Assembly: GCA_013288015.1 (NCBI GenBank)
Contig: JABDCR010000002.1
Location: forward strand, 33,028-97,027
Source: Bacteroidota bacterium
Lineage (GTDB): Bacteria; Bacteroidota; Bacteroidia; B-17B0; Aurantibacillaceae
Direction: 5' to 3'
Length of the DNA: 64,000 nt
Shown here piece after piece: positions 24,314-33,559 of the stretch (positions within the stretch are counted from its first letter, which is position 1; every line of letters starts with the position of its first letter). Below the pieces are notes generated by a model that was not told the DNA's origin, searched no databases, and worked only from the letters and a program-made list of their open reading frames with translations. The position numbers were made by a program, and so were the translations under genes.

Positions 24314-24415
24314 TAAGAGGATAGATGGAACTGAAAGTAAATACATTGATTGATTGCTTATGCGATTGTTATAATAATAATAATTTCATTTTTGATACTC
24401 TATAAGCGAGGGTAA
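24254..24415 (+). repeat. Diverged duplicated segment B (DoxX 3' end plus flank)
   Basis: The last 20 codons of the DoxX gene and about 100 nt after it align with 25355-25515, including AGATGGAACTGAAAGTAA against AGATGGGAACCGAAAGTAA, CTTATGCGATT in both, and AATAATTTCAT in both. The remaining part of the gap to 24579 shows AT-rich sequence only. Confidence 0.6.
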
Positions 24416-24579
24416 AACAGTAAAAATAATTAAAAACACAATTAATGAAGCTAGTTTACAATGTTAGGTTGGTTTTTTAATTTCTTTTTAAATAATAATT
24501 AGTATTATGAGTCAACAAAATTTATTTTATTTTTTCATCCAAAAATAAACAAATGGTCTAAAGATTTATTTAAGTTCGT

Positions 24580-25296
24580 ATGAATGCAGTAAAAACGAAA
24601 ATTTTATTAGTTGAAGAGAATGATAATTTTGGTTCTATTCTGAAAGAATATCTTGAAACAAAATTTTTCTTGGTAGAAAAAGCTAAAAACGGAAGAGAAG
24701 CTTATGATTTATTAAGTAATCAAGAGTATGATTTGTGCTTATTAGATATCAGGGTACCTTTTAAGAATGGCTTTACCCTTATTAAGGATAATCTTGCCAT
24801 TACAAAAGAAATAGTAGTAAATAACAAAAAGATGCCAATCATTTTTCTTGCCGCAAATTCAACAAAGAAAGATGTTATAAACCGATTAAATGCCCGTGTT
24901 TTTGATTATATAACCTTCCCTTTTCATGTAGAAGAGTTATTAACCCGAATACATGCTGTTTTACGACGTGAAGTAAAAATGCGAATGTCAGATAATGTTC
25001 CTATAGAATTTAGTATTGGAAAATATACTTTTAATACCGATACACAAATCCTTGCATTGGGGAAATACGAATGTAAATTAACGACTAAAGAAGTTCAATT
25101 GCTTCGTCTTTTGATGCTTAATAAAAATGAAATAGTGGATCGTTCTTATATTCTTGAAACAATATGGGGTGAAAATAATTATTTTAAGAGTCGTAGCATG
25201 GATGTATTTATTACTCAACTACGCAAACATTTAAAGAATGATGAGAAAATAGAGATTGTAAATGTGCGTGGAAAAGGGGTCAAATTACTTATTTAA
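24580..25296 (+). CDS. OmpR/RprY-like response regulator with degenerate receiver
   Basis: This 238-residue protein has a receiver domain (1-125) and a winged-helix output domain (about 140-238, with TTKEVQLLRLLMLNKNEIVDR and MDVFITQLRKHL). Asp56 (CLLDIRVP) and the acidic pair Glu12/Glu13 are present. The conserved Thr/Ser is Ala91 (IIFLAANS) and the conserved Lys is Phe113 (YITFPF for the usual YITKPF). Without these two, normal phosphorylation signalling is unlikely, so it may act independently of phosphorylation. No histidine kinase gene lies nearby. DNA binding appears intact. Confidence 0.9.
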   Translation: MNAVKTKILLVEENDNFGSILKEYLETKFFLVEKAKNGREAYDLLSNQEYDLCLLDIRVPFKNGFTLIKDNLAITKEIVVNNKKMPIIFLAANSTKKDVINRLNARVFDYITFPFHVEELLTRIHAVLRREVKMRMSDNVPIEFSIGKYTFNTDTQILALGKYECKLTTKEVQLLRLLMLNKNEIVDRSYILETIWGENNYFKSRSMDVFITQLRKHLKNDEKIEIVNVRGKGVKLLI

Positions 25297-25354
25297 GCCT
25301 TAATGCTATGATGGCAAATTATATTAATTACTATTCATAGGGAGATATGATTAG

Positions 25355-25515
25355 GCTTATTTTATTATTTACACATCGAAAAAAGTATATAATATAGGAA
25401 AATAATATTACTTATATAATAAAGTAGATGGGAACCGAAAGTAAGTATGTTGATTTGAATACTTATGCGATTATTATAGTAATAATTTCATATTTTATAT
25501 TCTAAGTGTAAATTC
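25355..25515 (+). repeat. Segment B' with a decayed DoxX tail
   Basis: This diverged copy of 24254-24415 still reads FIIYTSKKVYNIGK in the frame matching DoxX FIIYTSKKIYSMSK, followed by the same 3' flank. It lies between the response regulator and the PorV2-like gene and shows that a second DoxX gene or its 3' end once stood here. Confidence 0.6.
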
Positions 25516-25536
25516 AAATTTATTAGTTCTATCCGA

Positions 25537-26649
25537 ATGTTTTCTTTCAAAAAAAGTCTTTTAGTTAGTTTATTGGTTTGCAACAGCATAGCGTTTTCGC
25601 AATCGTCGGTTGCCAAATACAGTAATGAGTTTTTAGCCATTGGTGTTAGCGCCCGTGCTTTGGCTATGGGCGGTGCGTGCATTGTAAGTACAAACGATGT
25701 GTCGGCAGGATATTTTAACCCCGCAAACTTGTTAAAAATTAAACCCAAGTTTCAATTAGCTTTAATGCATGCCGAATACTATGCCGGCATTTCTAAATAC
25801 GATTATGGTGCTTTTTCAACCCGTATAGATAGTAATAGTACAGCCTCGGTAAGCGTTATTCGTTTTGGCACCGATAACATTCCAAACACGCTAAATTTAA
25901 TAGATAATAACGGAAATGTAAACTACAACCAAATAAGCAGCTTTTCGGTAACCAACTTTGCAGCCTTACTTTCTTACGCGCGTAAAATCCCTAAACTAAA
26001 AGGGGTTAATGTGGGTGCTACGGCAAAAATTGTGCGTAATAAATTAGGTCCGTTTGGGGGTTCGTGGGGTTTTGGTTTTGATATAGGCGCATCCTACTCG
26101 TATAAAAAATGGAACTTTGCAGCCGTAGGGCGCGATATTACGGGTACATTTAATGCTTACACCTATACACTAACCGATGCGCAAAAGCAAGTGTTTGCAG
26201 CTACAGGTAACGTTATTCCTTCAAACTCATTAGAGGTAACTTTGCCCAGGTTAATTTTGGGTGCATCGCGCACCTTTACCTTAATGAAAAACAAATTAAC
26301 CATTATGCCCGAAGTTAATTTAATAACCACGTTTGATGGTAAGCGTAATGTGTTGCTTGCTACCAGGGCTTTTAGTACCGACCCGGTTATGGGCTTAGAA
26401 ATTGGTTATTTGCGCATGATTTATTTACGCGCAGGTGTAAATAATATACAAAAAATGACTGATGTGTCCGGTAAATCACAAACAGTGGTTTCGCCAAGTG
26501 TTGGTGTCGGAATCAAGTATAAAATTTTTCAATTAGATTACGCACTTACTTATTTTGGCGGCGGAAATAATGGTATAGGTTTATACAGCAATATTTTCTC
26601 ATTAAAAATAGATATCAATAACTTGCATCTTCCTAAGCCAAAAGCATAA
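25537..26649 (+). CDS. PorV2/PorQ-like outer-membrane protein of the T9SS
   Basis: This 370-residue protein has a signal peptide (MFSFKKSLLVSLLVCNSIAFSQ) and the PorV-family start SNEFLAIGVSARALAMGGA, then VSAGYFNPANLLKI, followed by a FadL-like barrel ending NIFSLKIDI. It is paired with a truncated PorU2-like gene directly downstream (0 nt spacing), matching the porV2-porU2 pairs of some Bacteroidota. It is a paralogue of the PorV encoded at 31297-32553. It may be a secondary shuttle protein for T9SS cargo. Confidence 0.82.
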   Translation: MFSFKKSLLVSLLVCNSIAFSQSSVAKYSNEFLAIGVSARALAMGGACIVSTNDVSAGYFNPANLLKIKPKFQLALMHAEYYAGISKYDYGAFSTRIDSNSTASVSVIRFGTDNIPNTLNLIDNNGNVNYNQISSFSVTNFAALLSYARKIPKLKGVNVGATAKIVRNKLGPFGGSWGFGFDIGASYSYKKWNFAAVGRDITGTFNAYTYTLTDAQKQVFAATGNVIPSNSLEVTLPRLILGASRTFTLMKNKLTIMPEVNLITTFDGKRNVLLATRAFSTDPVMGLEIGYLRMIYLRAGVNNIQKMTDVSGKSQTVVSPSVGVGIKYKIFQLDYALTYFGGGNNGIGLYSNIFSLKIDINNLHLPKPKA

Positions 26650-27057
26650 ATGATTAAAACACGCATTACATACGCAGTTTTGTTTGTATTTGTGGCGTTA
26701 TCCGTTTTTTCGCAAACACCCGGTTTTAATAATAGCTGGATTAATTTTGGGCAAAAATATTACAAAATAAAAGTTGCCGTTGATGGTTTATATAAATTAG
26801 ACTCGGCTTCGTTATCTGCTGCCGGGGTACCAATAAACACTATTGACCCGCACCATATACAGCTTTTTCAAAAAGGAAAAGAGCTTTATCCCTACATAGC
26901 CGGTGAGGCGGATAGTGTGTTGAACACTCGCGATTATATTTTATTTTATGCCGAAAAAAATAACGGTAAAGACGACTCTCTTTTGTTTTCTATATATCCA
27001 AACGCTCCTTACTTAACCAATCCATATTTTAGTGTAATTAACGATACATCGGCGTAA
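26650..27057 (+). pseudogene. PorU2-like sortase, N-terminal fragment
   Basis: The 135-residue product has a signal peptide (MIKTRITYAVLFVFVALSVFSQ) and the start of a C25-family T9SS protein: KYYKIKVAVDGLYKLDS, TIDPHHIQLFQKG and ADSVLNTRDYILFYAEKN. The same region in PorU at 27306 reads YKIDKAM, SIDPRNIKIYGNG and NTDYILFYG. Family members exceed 1000 residues and carry the His-Cys catalytic pair; here translation ends at TAA before any of it. Duplicated segment A' begins 35 nt later, so a rearrangement probably removed the rest. It cannot be an active sortase. Confidence 0.8.
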
Positions 27058-27091
27058 AGAATTAATACAATGCCAAAAAAGAGAATGATAT

Positions 27092-27280
27092 ATGATCGAT
27101 TTAATTTTCAAGCTGATTGTTTTAACAAATATAGTGAACAGGCTTTTTTTCATAAATTTATTACATAAAAAAGTTAAATTCTTAATAAAAGGATATTTAA
27201 TCAAGTAAAACTACTGGTTGATGTAAAAAAGTTTTTACTAAAGAATTAAGTGCAGAATTTTGCTATATAATTTAAACAGC
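27092..27280. repeat. Duplicated segment A', upstream of porU
   Basis: This is the partner of 23613-23799 (60 of 66 identical positions in the best part). It starts 35 nt after the truncated PorU2-like gene and ends 26 nt before porU. It may supply the porU promoter or mark the recombination junction. Confidence 0.6.
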
Positions 27281-27305
27281 CAAACAAGTTTAATATTTTC
27301 AGCAG

Positions 27306-30300
27306 ATGATTTTTAACAAAAGATTTTATCTAATAATTTTTATGTTGGTTTGCTTTTGCAAAATAATTTCTCAATCATTGAAAGTGCAAAAAAACAACTT
27401 AGTGGAAGAGATTGGTGTTATTAAAATTAAATGGCGCACGCCATTTAATTTTCAGCGAAAGGGAGAAACAATTAAAACACTTTCTTTTGAAGGCTCGACT
27501 TTTATGGAAGAAAAGGATTTTTTGCCCTTTTTGTATTTAAAAGAAGCTTGCAAACAAGGTGTTAAATTACAAGCCATTGTGCAACCTATTTTAACCGAAA
27601 CTTTAACCGCACAAGAAGAGGCAAGTGTGAATAAAAAATATGTTACAGATAACTTTGACATTGTAGAACCTTCTGTAAAAACAGAGAGAAAGGTGCCTTA
27701 TATGTGTTGCAAATTAGTTCCTATCCGCATAAATAAAACAACGGGTAAATTAGAAAAATTAGTTTCGTATCGCATACAATGGCAATCAACATCAGAACCT
27801 TTATTAGCTAATGGACGTAACGGAAATCATTATAATAAAATGCAATCTTTTGTAGGTTCATCTGTATTAGAAAACGATACTTGGTTTAAAATAAGTACGG
27901 CCGAAAATGCTGTATATAAAATTGATAAAGCAATGTTAAAGAGTATGGGGGTTGATGTTGGTTCTATTGATCCAAGGAACATTAAAATATATGGCAATGG
28001 AGGCGAAATTTTATCAGAAGCTAATAGCGATTTTCATTACGATGATTTAACTGAGAATGCCATCTTTGTTCAAGGCGAAGCCGATGGAAAGTTTGACAAC
28101 ACCGATTATATCTTATTTTATGGTCAATCTCCACACAAATGGAAATACAATGCGGGTGCAAATGAATGTACCCGATATATAAGAAACAAACATTATTATT
28201 CTGATTCTGTTTTTTATTTTTTAACTATAGATAACTCTTCTTTCGGAAAAAGAATTACATCTGTGTCAAACGCTTCTACCCCTGCAACCAACATGGTTAC
28301 CAGTTTTGATGATTATATAGCTTATGAAAAAGATCTCACTAATATGGTAACATCGGGCAGAGAACTTTATGGCGAAAACTTTGATAATACTCAAAATTAT
28401 TCCTTTCCTTTTTCGTTTCCCAATTTACAAAATGATACCATTTGGCTGCAAACAAATTTAGTTGGCAGGCGTGTGTTACCATTAGGGCAAGGCAGATTTG
28501 ATGTATCATATCCTGGTGGCTCCTCTGCTATAAATTTTTCAGCAACTGGTTCCAATTTTGACGATGATGCGGCTGAGCCAGGAACGGCTTGTACATATTT
28601 TGTATATAACAATGCTAGTTCAAATTTACCTATTAATATTAGTGTTAACCGTACTTATACTGACGAAACCGGCTGGTTAAATTATATATGGGTGGTTGCC
28701 CGCAGAGCGTTAACTATGTATAGTAATCAAATGACGTTTAGAGATTACCGTAGTATTGGCGCAAATGCAGTTTCTCAATTTAATTTACAAAGTACATCCT
28801 CTACATTACGCATTTGGAATGTTACTGACCAATTTAATGTTAGAGAACAGCAAATAACTTTTGCTGCTAATAGTTACTCATTTACTGCAATCACTGATAG
28901 TCTAGAACAATTTATTGCATTTGATAGTACATCAATTTATAAAACACCCGGTTTTGTAGGACAACTAGCTAATCAAAATTTACATGCTATGCTAAGTGGA
29001 CCTGCAGATTATATTATTATTGCTCCTCAAAGTTTTTTGGGTCAAGCCCAACAACTTGCTCAACTACATAATAAATATGAACATTTATCATCTGTTATTG
29101 TCACTCCCGATCAAATTTATAATGAGTTTTCATCGGGTGCACAGGATATTATGGCTATTCGTCAATTTGTACGTATGTATTATAAAACCTTTATCTCGCG
29201 TCCGCCACAGTATTTATTGTTATTAGGCACCGGCTCTTATAAACAAAAAGACAGATACAATCCTTCTAATACAGTGCTTGTTCCTACATTTGAAACATAT
29301 AACTCATGGAGTTATATTCAATCTAAAACCGGCGACGATTTTTATGCTTTTTTAGATGATAACGAAGGCAGCATAAGTCCTGATGGCATACCTGATGGAC
29401 TTATTGACATTGGAGTAGGACGTTTGGTTGTTAAAAATAGTAATGAAGCTACCAGCGTTACCAATAAAATAATACAGTACTATAACAGGGTTGAACCTAC
29501 TTCAAGCTGTTGCGACCAAGCCACACAAAACACTCCCGATTGGCGTAATTGGGTTTCTCTAATTGCTGATGATGCCAATCCCGGTTCAACAGGTGAGGAT
29601 GCGTTTTTTCAGCAACAAGAAGCAATTGCCATTTCAATACAGCAAGGTGATCCAACCTATAATATTGACAAAATTTATGAAGATGCTTATCAGGTAGAAG
29701 CAGTACCGGGGGGCAGACGTTATCCGGATGTGGTAACAGCCATTAATAACCGTGTTGCAAAAGGGGCTTTAATAATTGGCTACTCGGGGCATGGCGATGT
29801 GCTTGAATTATCACATGAAGAAATTATAACTATTAGTCAAATACAGAATTGGAATAATATTAATAATATGCCCTTGTTTTTTACCGCTACATGCGAGTTT
29901 AGTAGGTACGATGACCCAACTTTAGAGTCAGCGGGAGAAGATATTTTATTAAATCCTAACGGAGGCGGTATTGGTTTATTTACTACTACCCGAGTTGCTT
30001 ATGTTTCGGATGGTTGGAGTTTAGGTCCATTTTTTTATGCGGCAGCAATTGACTCTATGGTTAATGGAAGACCCCCTACACTTGGTGATATAATACGTAT
30101 AACAAAGGCTGACCCTGCAAGATCAGGATATCTTCATTTTGCGTTACTGGGTGATCCTGCCCTTACACTTTCTTATCCAAAGCAAAGTACCAGTCCGGTA
30201 AAAGTAAATGCACATCCTTATACGCTTAATATTAATGACACCTTATCTGCCTTAGGAAAATATACTGTTACGGGATATATATCTAATACCGCAGGAAACA

Positions 30301-31277
30301 AAGCGACCACCTTTAATGGTACCATGTATATTAGTGTGTTCGATAAACCATCTTTATTAACTACATTAAATAATTCGCAAAATACACCTGCTTCAAGTTA
30401 TATTCTAAATTTCCTTCAGCAAAAAAGTGTTTTATATAAAGGTAAGGCTACCGTTATTAACGGAGATTTTAGTTTTACTTTTATTATGCCAAAAGATATT
30501 GCGTACAACTTTGGTAATGGGAAACTAAGTTATTATGCTCAAACTGATACCACAGATGCTGCAGGTTATTATGGGCAAATTATTATTGGCGGCACAAGCA
30601 ACACACCAATAGTTGATCACCAAGGACCGGGAATTAAGTTATTTATGAACGATGATAAATTTGTATCGGGTGGTACCACTAATCAAAACCCATTTATATA
30701 TGCCATGTTATCTGATTCATCAGGTGTTAACACCTCGGGTAATGGTTTGGGACATGACATAACTGCTATTTTAGATGCAAACACCCCTCACGAAGTTGTT
30801 TTAAATGATTACTACCAAGCAGATTTAAACAAATATCAATCGGGTAAAATATTGTATCAATTACATAGTTTATCAAATGGTAACCATACTTTAAGTTTAA
30901 AGGTTTGGGATGTTTTAGATAACTCAAGCACCACTTCAACTGACTTTGTTGTTGCACAAAATGCTCAAATGGCCCTAACCCACGTACTTAATTACCCTAA
31001 TCCATTTACTACATCCACTAAATTTTTTGTAGAGCACAACCAATCATGTGATTTTTTAAATATTGAAGTGCAAATATTTACTATAACCGGAAAACTTGTT
31101 AAAACCCTTTTACAGACCGTAGAAAATCAAGGTTTTAGAACCGACGGAATTAATTGGGATGGGAGAGATGATTACGGCGATAAACTTGCCCGTGGGGTTT
31201 ACATTTATAAAGTAACTGTTAAAAATAGTGAGGGTAGCAAGGCTGATAAAATAGAGAAGCTAGTAATCTTAAATTAA
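27306..31277 (+). CDS. porU: Type IX secretion system sortase PorU
   Basis: This 1323-residue protein has a signal peptide (MIFNKRFYLIIFMLVCF...) and the N-terminal PorU region (VYKIDKAMLKSMGVD, SIDPRNIKIYGNGG). The C25 gingipain-like domain carries catalytic His829 in GYSGHGDV and Cys863 in TATCEFSR. Beta domains follow and the end is NYPNPFTTSTKFFVEHN...WDGRDDYGDKLARGVYIYKV. PorU cleaves the C-terminal sorting domain of T9SS cargo at the cell surface and attaches the cargo to lipopolysaccharide or releases it. It is followed by porV, the usual order. Length and motifs are normal, so it is likely functional. Confidence 0.95.
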   Translation: MIFNKRFYLIIFMLVCFCKIISQSLKVQKNNLVEEIGVIKIKWRTPFNFQRKGETIKTLSFEGSTFMEEKDFLPFLYLKEACKQGVKLQAIVQPILTETLTAQEEASVNKKYVTDNFDIVEPSVKTERKVPYMCCKLVPIRINKTTGKLEKLVSYRIQWQSTSEPLLANGRNGNHYNKMQSFVGSSVLENDTWFKISTAENAVYKIDKAMLKSMGVDVGSIDPRNIKIYGNGGEILSEANSDFHYDDLTENAIFVQGEADGKFDNTDYILFYGQSPHKWKYNAGANECTRYIRNKHYYSDSVFYFLTIDNSSFGKRITSVSNASTPATNMVTSFDDYIAYEKDLTNMVTSGRELYGENFDNTQNYSFPFSFPNLQNDTIWLQTNLVGRRVLPLGQGRFDVSYPGGSSAINFSATGSNFDDDAAEPGTACTYFVYNNASSNLPINISVNRTYTDETGWLNYIWVVARRALTMYSNQMTFRDYRSIGANAVSQFNLQSTSSTLRIWNVTDQFNVREQQITFAANSYSFTAITDSLEQFIAFDSTSIYKTPGFVGQLANQNLHAMLSGPADYIIIAPQSFLGQAQQLAQLHNKYEHLSSVIVTPDQIYNEFSSGAQDIMAIRQFVRMYYKTFISRPPQYLLLLGTGSYKQKDRYNPSNTVLVPTFETYNSWSYIQSKTGDDFYAFLDDNEGSISPDGIPDGLIDIGVGRLVVKNSNEATSVTNKIIQYYNRVEPTSSCCDQATQNTPDWRNWVSLIADDANPGSTGEDAFFQQQEAIAISIQQGDPTYNIDKIYEDAYQVEAVPGGRRYPDVVTAINNRVAKGALIIGYSGHGDVLELSHEEIITISQIQNWNNINNMPLFFTATCEFSRYDDPTLESAGEDILLNPNGGGIGLFTTTRVAYVSDGWSLGPFFYAAAIDSMVNGRPPTLGDIIRITKADPARSGYLHFALLGDPALTLSYPKQSTSPVKVNAHPYTLNINDTLSALGKYTVTGYISNTAGNKATTFNGTMYISVFDKPSLLTTLNNSQNTPASSYILNFLQQKSVLYKGKATVINGDFSFTFIMPKDIAYNFGNGKLSYYAQTDTTDAAGYYGQIIIGGTSNTPIVDHQGPGIKLFMNDDKFVSGGTTNQNPFIYAMLSDSSGVNTSGNGLGHDITAILDANTPHEVVLNDYYQADLNKYQSGKILYQLHSLSNGNHTLSLKVWDVLDNSSTTSTDFVVAQNAQMALTHVLNYPNPFTTSTKFFVEHNQSCDFLNIEVQIFTITGKLVKTLLQTVENQGFRTDGINWDGRDDYGDKLARGVYIYKVTVKNSEGSKADKIEKLVILN

Positions 31278-31296
31278 ATATTAAATTCTCAGGCTC

Positions 31297-32553
31297 ATTA
31301 AAAAAATAAACGAAATAATTGCATCAGTTGGTTTATGTGCTTTAGTACTCCAATCACATTCGCAAGGCATTAATTATAACAAAGGTGCGCTTAGTACAAT
31401 AACTACGGCTGTTCCGTTTTTATTAATTACCCCTGATGCACGCGCGGGCGGTATGGGAGATGTTGGGGTTGCCTCCACTCCGGATGCTAACTCTATGTAC
31501 TGGAATCCATCCAAATTAGCTTTTGCTGATAAGGACTTTAGTTTATCAATGTCATACACACCTTGGTTAAGAGCTTTGGTTCCCGATATCAGTTTAACCT
31601 GTGTTTCCGGGTATAAAAGATTAAACAAAATGGCTGCTCTTGGCGCTTCCTTACGTTATTTTACTTTAGGTAGCGTTCAATTTACCGATAACACCGGAAA
31701 TGCTATTGGAACTTATAAACCTAACGAATTTGCTTTTGACCTTGGATATAGCCAAAAACTTAGTCAACATTTTTCGGTTGGTATAGCTATGCGTTATATA
31801 AATTCAAACCTTACAAACAGTATTCCTTTACCAGGAAGTTCAACTACAACACACCCAGGCAGAGCTTTTGCAGTTGATATGTCTTGTTATTATCACAGTA
31901 AAAAATTAGATGTTGGAGAGAAAAAAGGTGAAGCAAGTTTTGGCGTAAACATATCAAACATAGGAAATAAAATTTCTTATACTGATAATGCCGATGCTTC
32001 TTCACAAAGTTTTTTACCTACTCAGATGCGTATAGGGGGCGGTTTAAAAATTCATTTAGATGAGTACAATACAATTACCATTTTAGGTGATGTTACTAAA
32101 TTATTAGTACCAAGCCCTCCTATTTGGAAATTAGATGCTCAAGGTAATCGTATACCAGATGGTAATGGGAGTTATTTAATTGACAAAGGTAAAGATCCAT
32201 ATAGACCTATAGTATCAGGTATGTTAGGCTCTTTTAACGATTCGCCTAATGGTACTATGGGAGAATTACAAGAAATTAGAGCTTCGGGTGGTTTAGAATA
32301 TTGGTATAATAATTTACTTGCTTTTAGAACCGGATACTATTACGAAAATAAATATCAAGGTAACCGTCAGTATGTAACTTTTGGTTTAGGTGTGAAGTAT
32401 AGTGTGTTTAGTATTGATATGAGTTACTTAACACCACTTACACAACGTAACCCTTTACAAAACACATTAAGGTTTACTTTACTATTTGATTTTTCTGCCT
32501 TTAAGGCACAAAACGCAACGCCTGATGCTGATGGCGGAGGAGCATCTAACTAG
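31297..32553 (+). CDS. porV: Type IX secretion system protein PorV (no canonical start codon)
   Basis: The PorV signature FLLITPDARAGGMGDVGVAS and the barrel through FTLLFDFSAF are clear. The frame stays open upstream of the ATG at 31453 and encodes a good signal peptide (KKINEIIASVGLCALVLQSHSQ) and GINYNKGALSTITTA. Between the in-frame TAA at 31282-31284 and 31453 there is no ATG, GTG or TTG; the only plausible start is ATT at 31297. Starting at 31453 would remove the signal peptide and half the signature. Either an ATT start is used, or the start codon has been mutated. PorV shuttles cargo to PorU in the attachment complex. It follows porU by 19 nt. Confidence 0.9.
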   Translation: MKKINEIIASVGLCALVLQSHSQGINYNKGALSTITTAVPFLLITPDARAGGMGDVGVASTPDANSMYWNPSKLAFADKDFSLSMSYTPWLRALVPDISLTCVSGYKRLNKMAALGASLRYFTLGSVQFTDNTGNAIGTYKPNEFAFDLGYSQKLSQHFSVGIAMRYINSNLTNSIPLPGSSTTTHPGRAFAVDMSCYYHSKKLDVGEKKGEASFGVNISNIGNKISYTDNADASSQSFLPTQMRIGGGLKIHLDEYNTITILGDVTKLLVPSPPIWKLDAQGNRIPDGNGSYLIDKGKDPYRPIVSGMLGSFNDSPNGTMGELQEIRASGGLEYWYNNLLAFRTGYYYENKYQGNRQYVTFGLGVKYSVFSIDMSYLTPLTQRNPLQNTLRFTLLFDFSAFKAQNATPDADGGGASN

Positions 32554-32576
32554 AAGAAAAATAGCGTTTTTTTTCT

Positions 32577-32603
32577 ATCACATAGAACCAAATTGAATGT
32601 GAT
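32577..32603. terminator. Hairpin between porV and the peroxidase gene
   Basis: ATCACAT (32577-32583) pairs exactly with ATGTGAT (32597-32603). It lies between convergent genes, with T runs on the left, so it may terminate the minus-strand peroxidase transcript and possibly porUV. Confidence 0.4.
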
Positions 32604-32629
32604 GGGTAAGGTAGGGATGCGTTGAAGGA

Positions 32630-33160
32630 TTACTTAGCCTCAATCCACTTAATAATTTCTTCGCTATCGGGTTTGGTTTTAGATTCTAAATGTTTTACCA
32701 AATGTCCATTTTCATCAATGAGGTATTTATTAAAGTTCCAATCTACTTTAGAGGTTTCTACCCCATTGTTATCTTTGTTTTGTAACCAAAGGTAGACTGG
32801 ACTGGCAGTAACACTTATCTTTTCCATTAATGGAAAAGTTACCCCATAATTTTTTGTACAAAAGCCACGTATTTCAGTTGCTCCACCAGGTTCTTGTCCA
32901 CCAAAATCGTTGCAAGGAAAACCAATGATTACAAAATTCTTGTCTTTATATTTTTCATATAATTCTTCTAAGCCTTTGTATTGAGGAGTATAACCACACT
33001 CGCTGGCAGTATTTACAATCATTACTTTTTTGCCTTTTAAGGATGCAAAATTAAAGTCCTGCCCTTCAAGGGTTTTTACATTAAACTGGTGGATAGATTT
33101 TTGGTCTGTTCCTATAAATGTACTCATGGCGAATAAGGTTGCAGCTATAATCGTTTTCAT
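32630..33160 (-). CDS. Glutathione peroxidase family protein (Cys type)
   Basis: This 176-residue protein has an N-terminal hydrophobic segment that may be a signal peptide, then the core. Cys55 sits in NTASECGYTPQY, Gln89 in FGGQEP and Trp141-Asn142 in VDWNFNKYL, the catalytic tetrad of GPx enzymes. The second Cys83 in FPCNDFGG is typical of thioredoxin-dependent forms. It should reduce hydroperoxides, probably with thioredoxin. It is monocistronic and convergent with porUV. Confidence 0.93.
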   Translation of the reverse strand: MKTIIAATLFAMSTFIGTDQKSIHQFNVKTLEGQDFNFASLKGKKVMIVNTASECGYTPQYKGLEELYEKYKDKNFVIIGFPCNDFGGQEPGGATEIRGFCTKNYGVTFPLMEKISVTASPVYLWLQNKDNNGVETSKVDWNFNKYLIDENGHLVKHLESKTKPDSEEIIKWIEAK

Positions 33161-33343
33161 GCAACAAAATTAAATATTAATTAAGGTTTAACAATCTAAA
33201 ATCTTTACTTTTTTAGGTAGTGTTAAAATTTGCCGCCTATAACAATTTATTGTTTTCAATTTAACATCAAATATTTGCAATGCTTTTTTTCAGAAGAGTT
33301 TGTTTCAATAATAAAGCTCCCGTGTTTTGATTAGGGTAAATAT
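33161..33343. other. Intergenic stretch without recognised content
   Basis: This AT-rich stretch upstream of the peroxidase gene probably carries its promoter, but I find no convincing box, repeat or coding sequence in it. Confidence 0.3.
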
Positions 33344-33559
33344 TTATACTTGTATAAGATCCGTTAATCCCTGCTCGGGATTTTGCGAAGCAAATTCTAA
33401 TGCTTTATATAAGCTCGCATTGGTGTAATATAAACTCTTAACCAGCTTCTTGCTCCAGAAAAGGTTGTTTGAACTGCAAAGTAGTTTTATACCGGTGAAA
33501 ACAACACCTATATATTTTTCTGTATGTGAAATCAGAAAATCTTCTTTTATAATTTGTAA
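33344..33559 (-). pseudogene. 71-codon open stretch in frame behind the DoxX-like gene
   Basis: Directly after the TGA (33560-33562) of the neighbouring gene, and in the same frame, the minus strand stays open for 71 codons (IIKEDFLISHTEKYIGVV..., SLYYTNASLYKALEFAS...) to a TAA at 33344-33346. There is no start codon. The composition looks protein-like, but no family is recognised. It may be a 3' remnant of another gene, or an extension cut off by the TGA. Confidence 0.3.

Noticed and set aside
27013..27204. 63-codon minus-strand ORF over segment A'
   Set aside because: It is not kept in the partner copy at 23613-23799 and looks like an AT-rich chance ORF.
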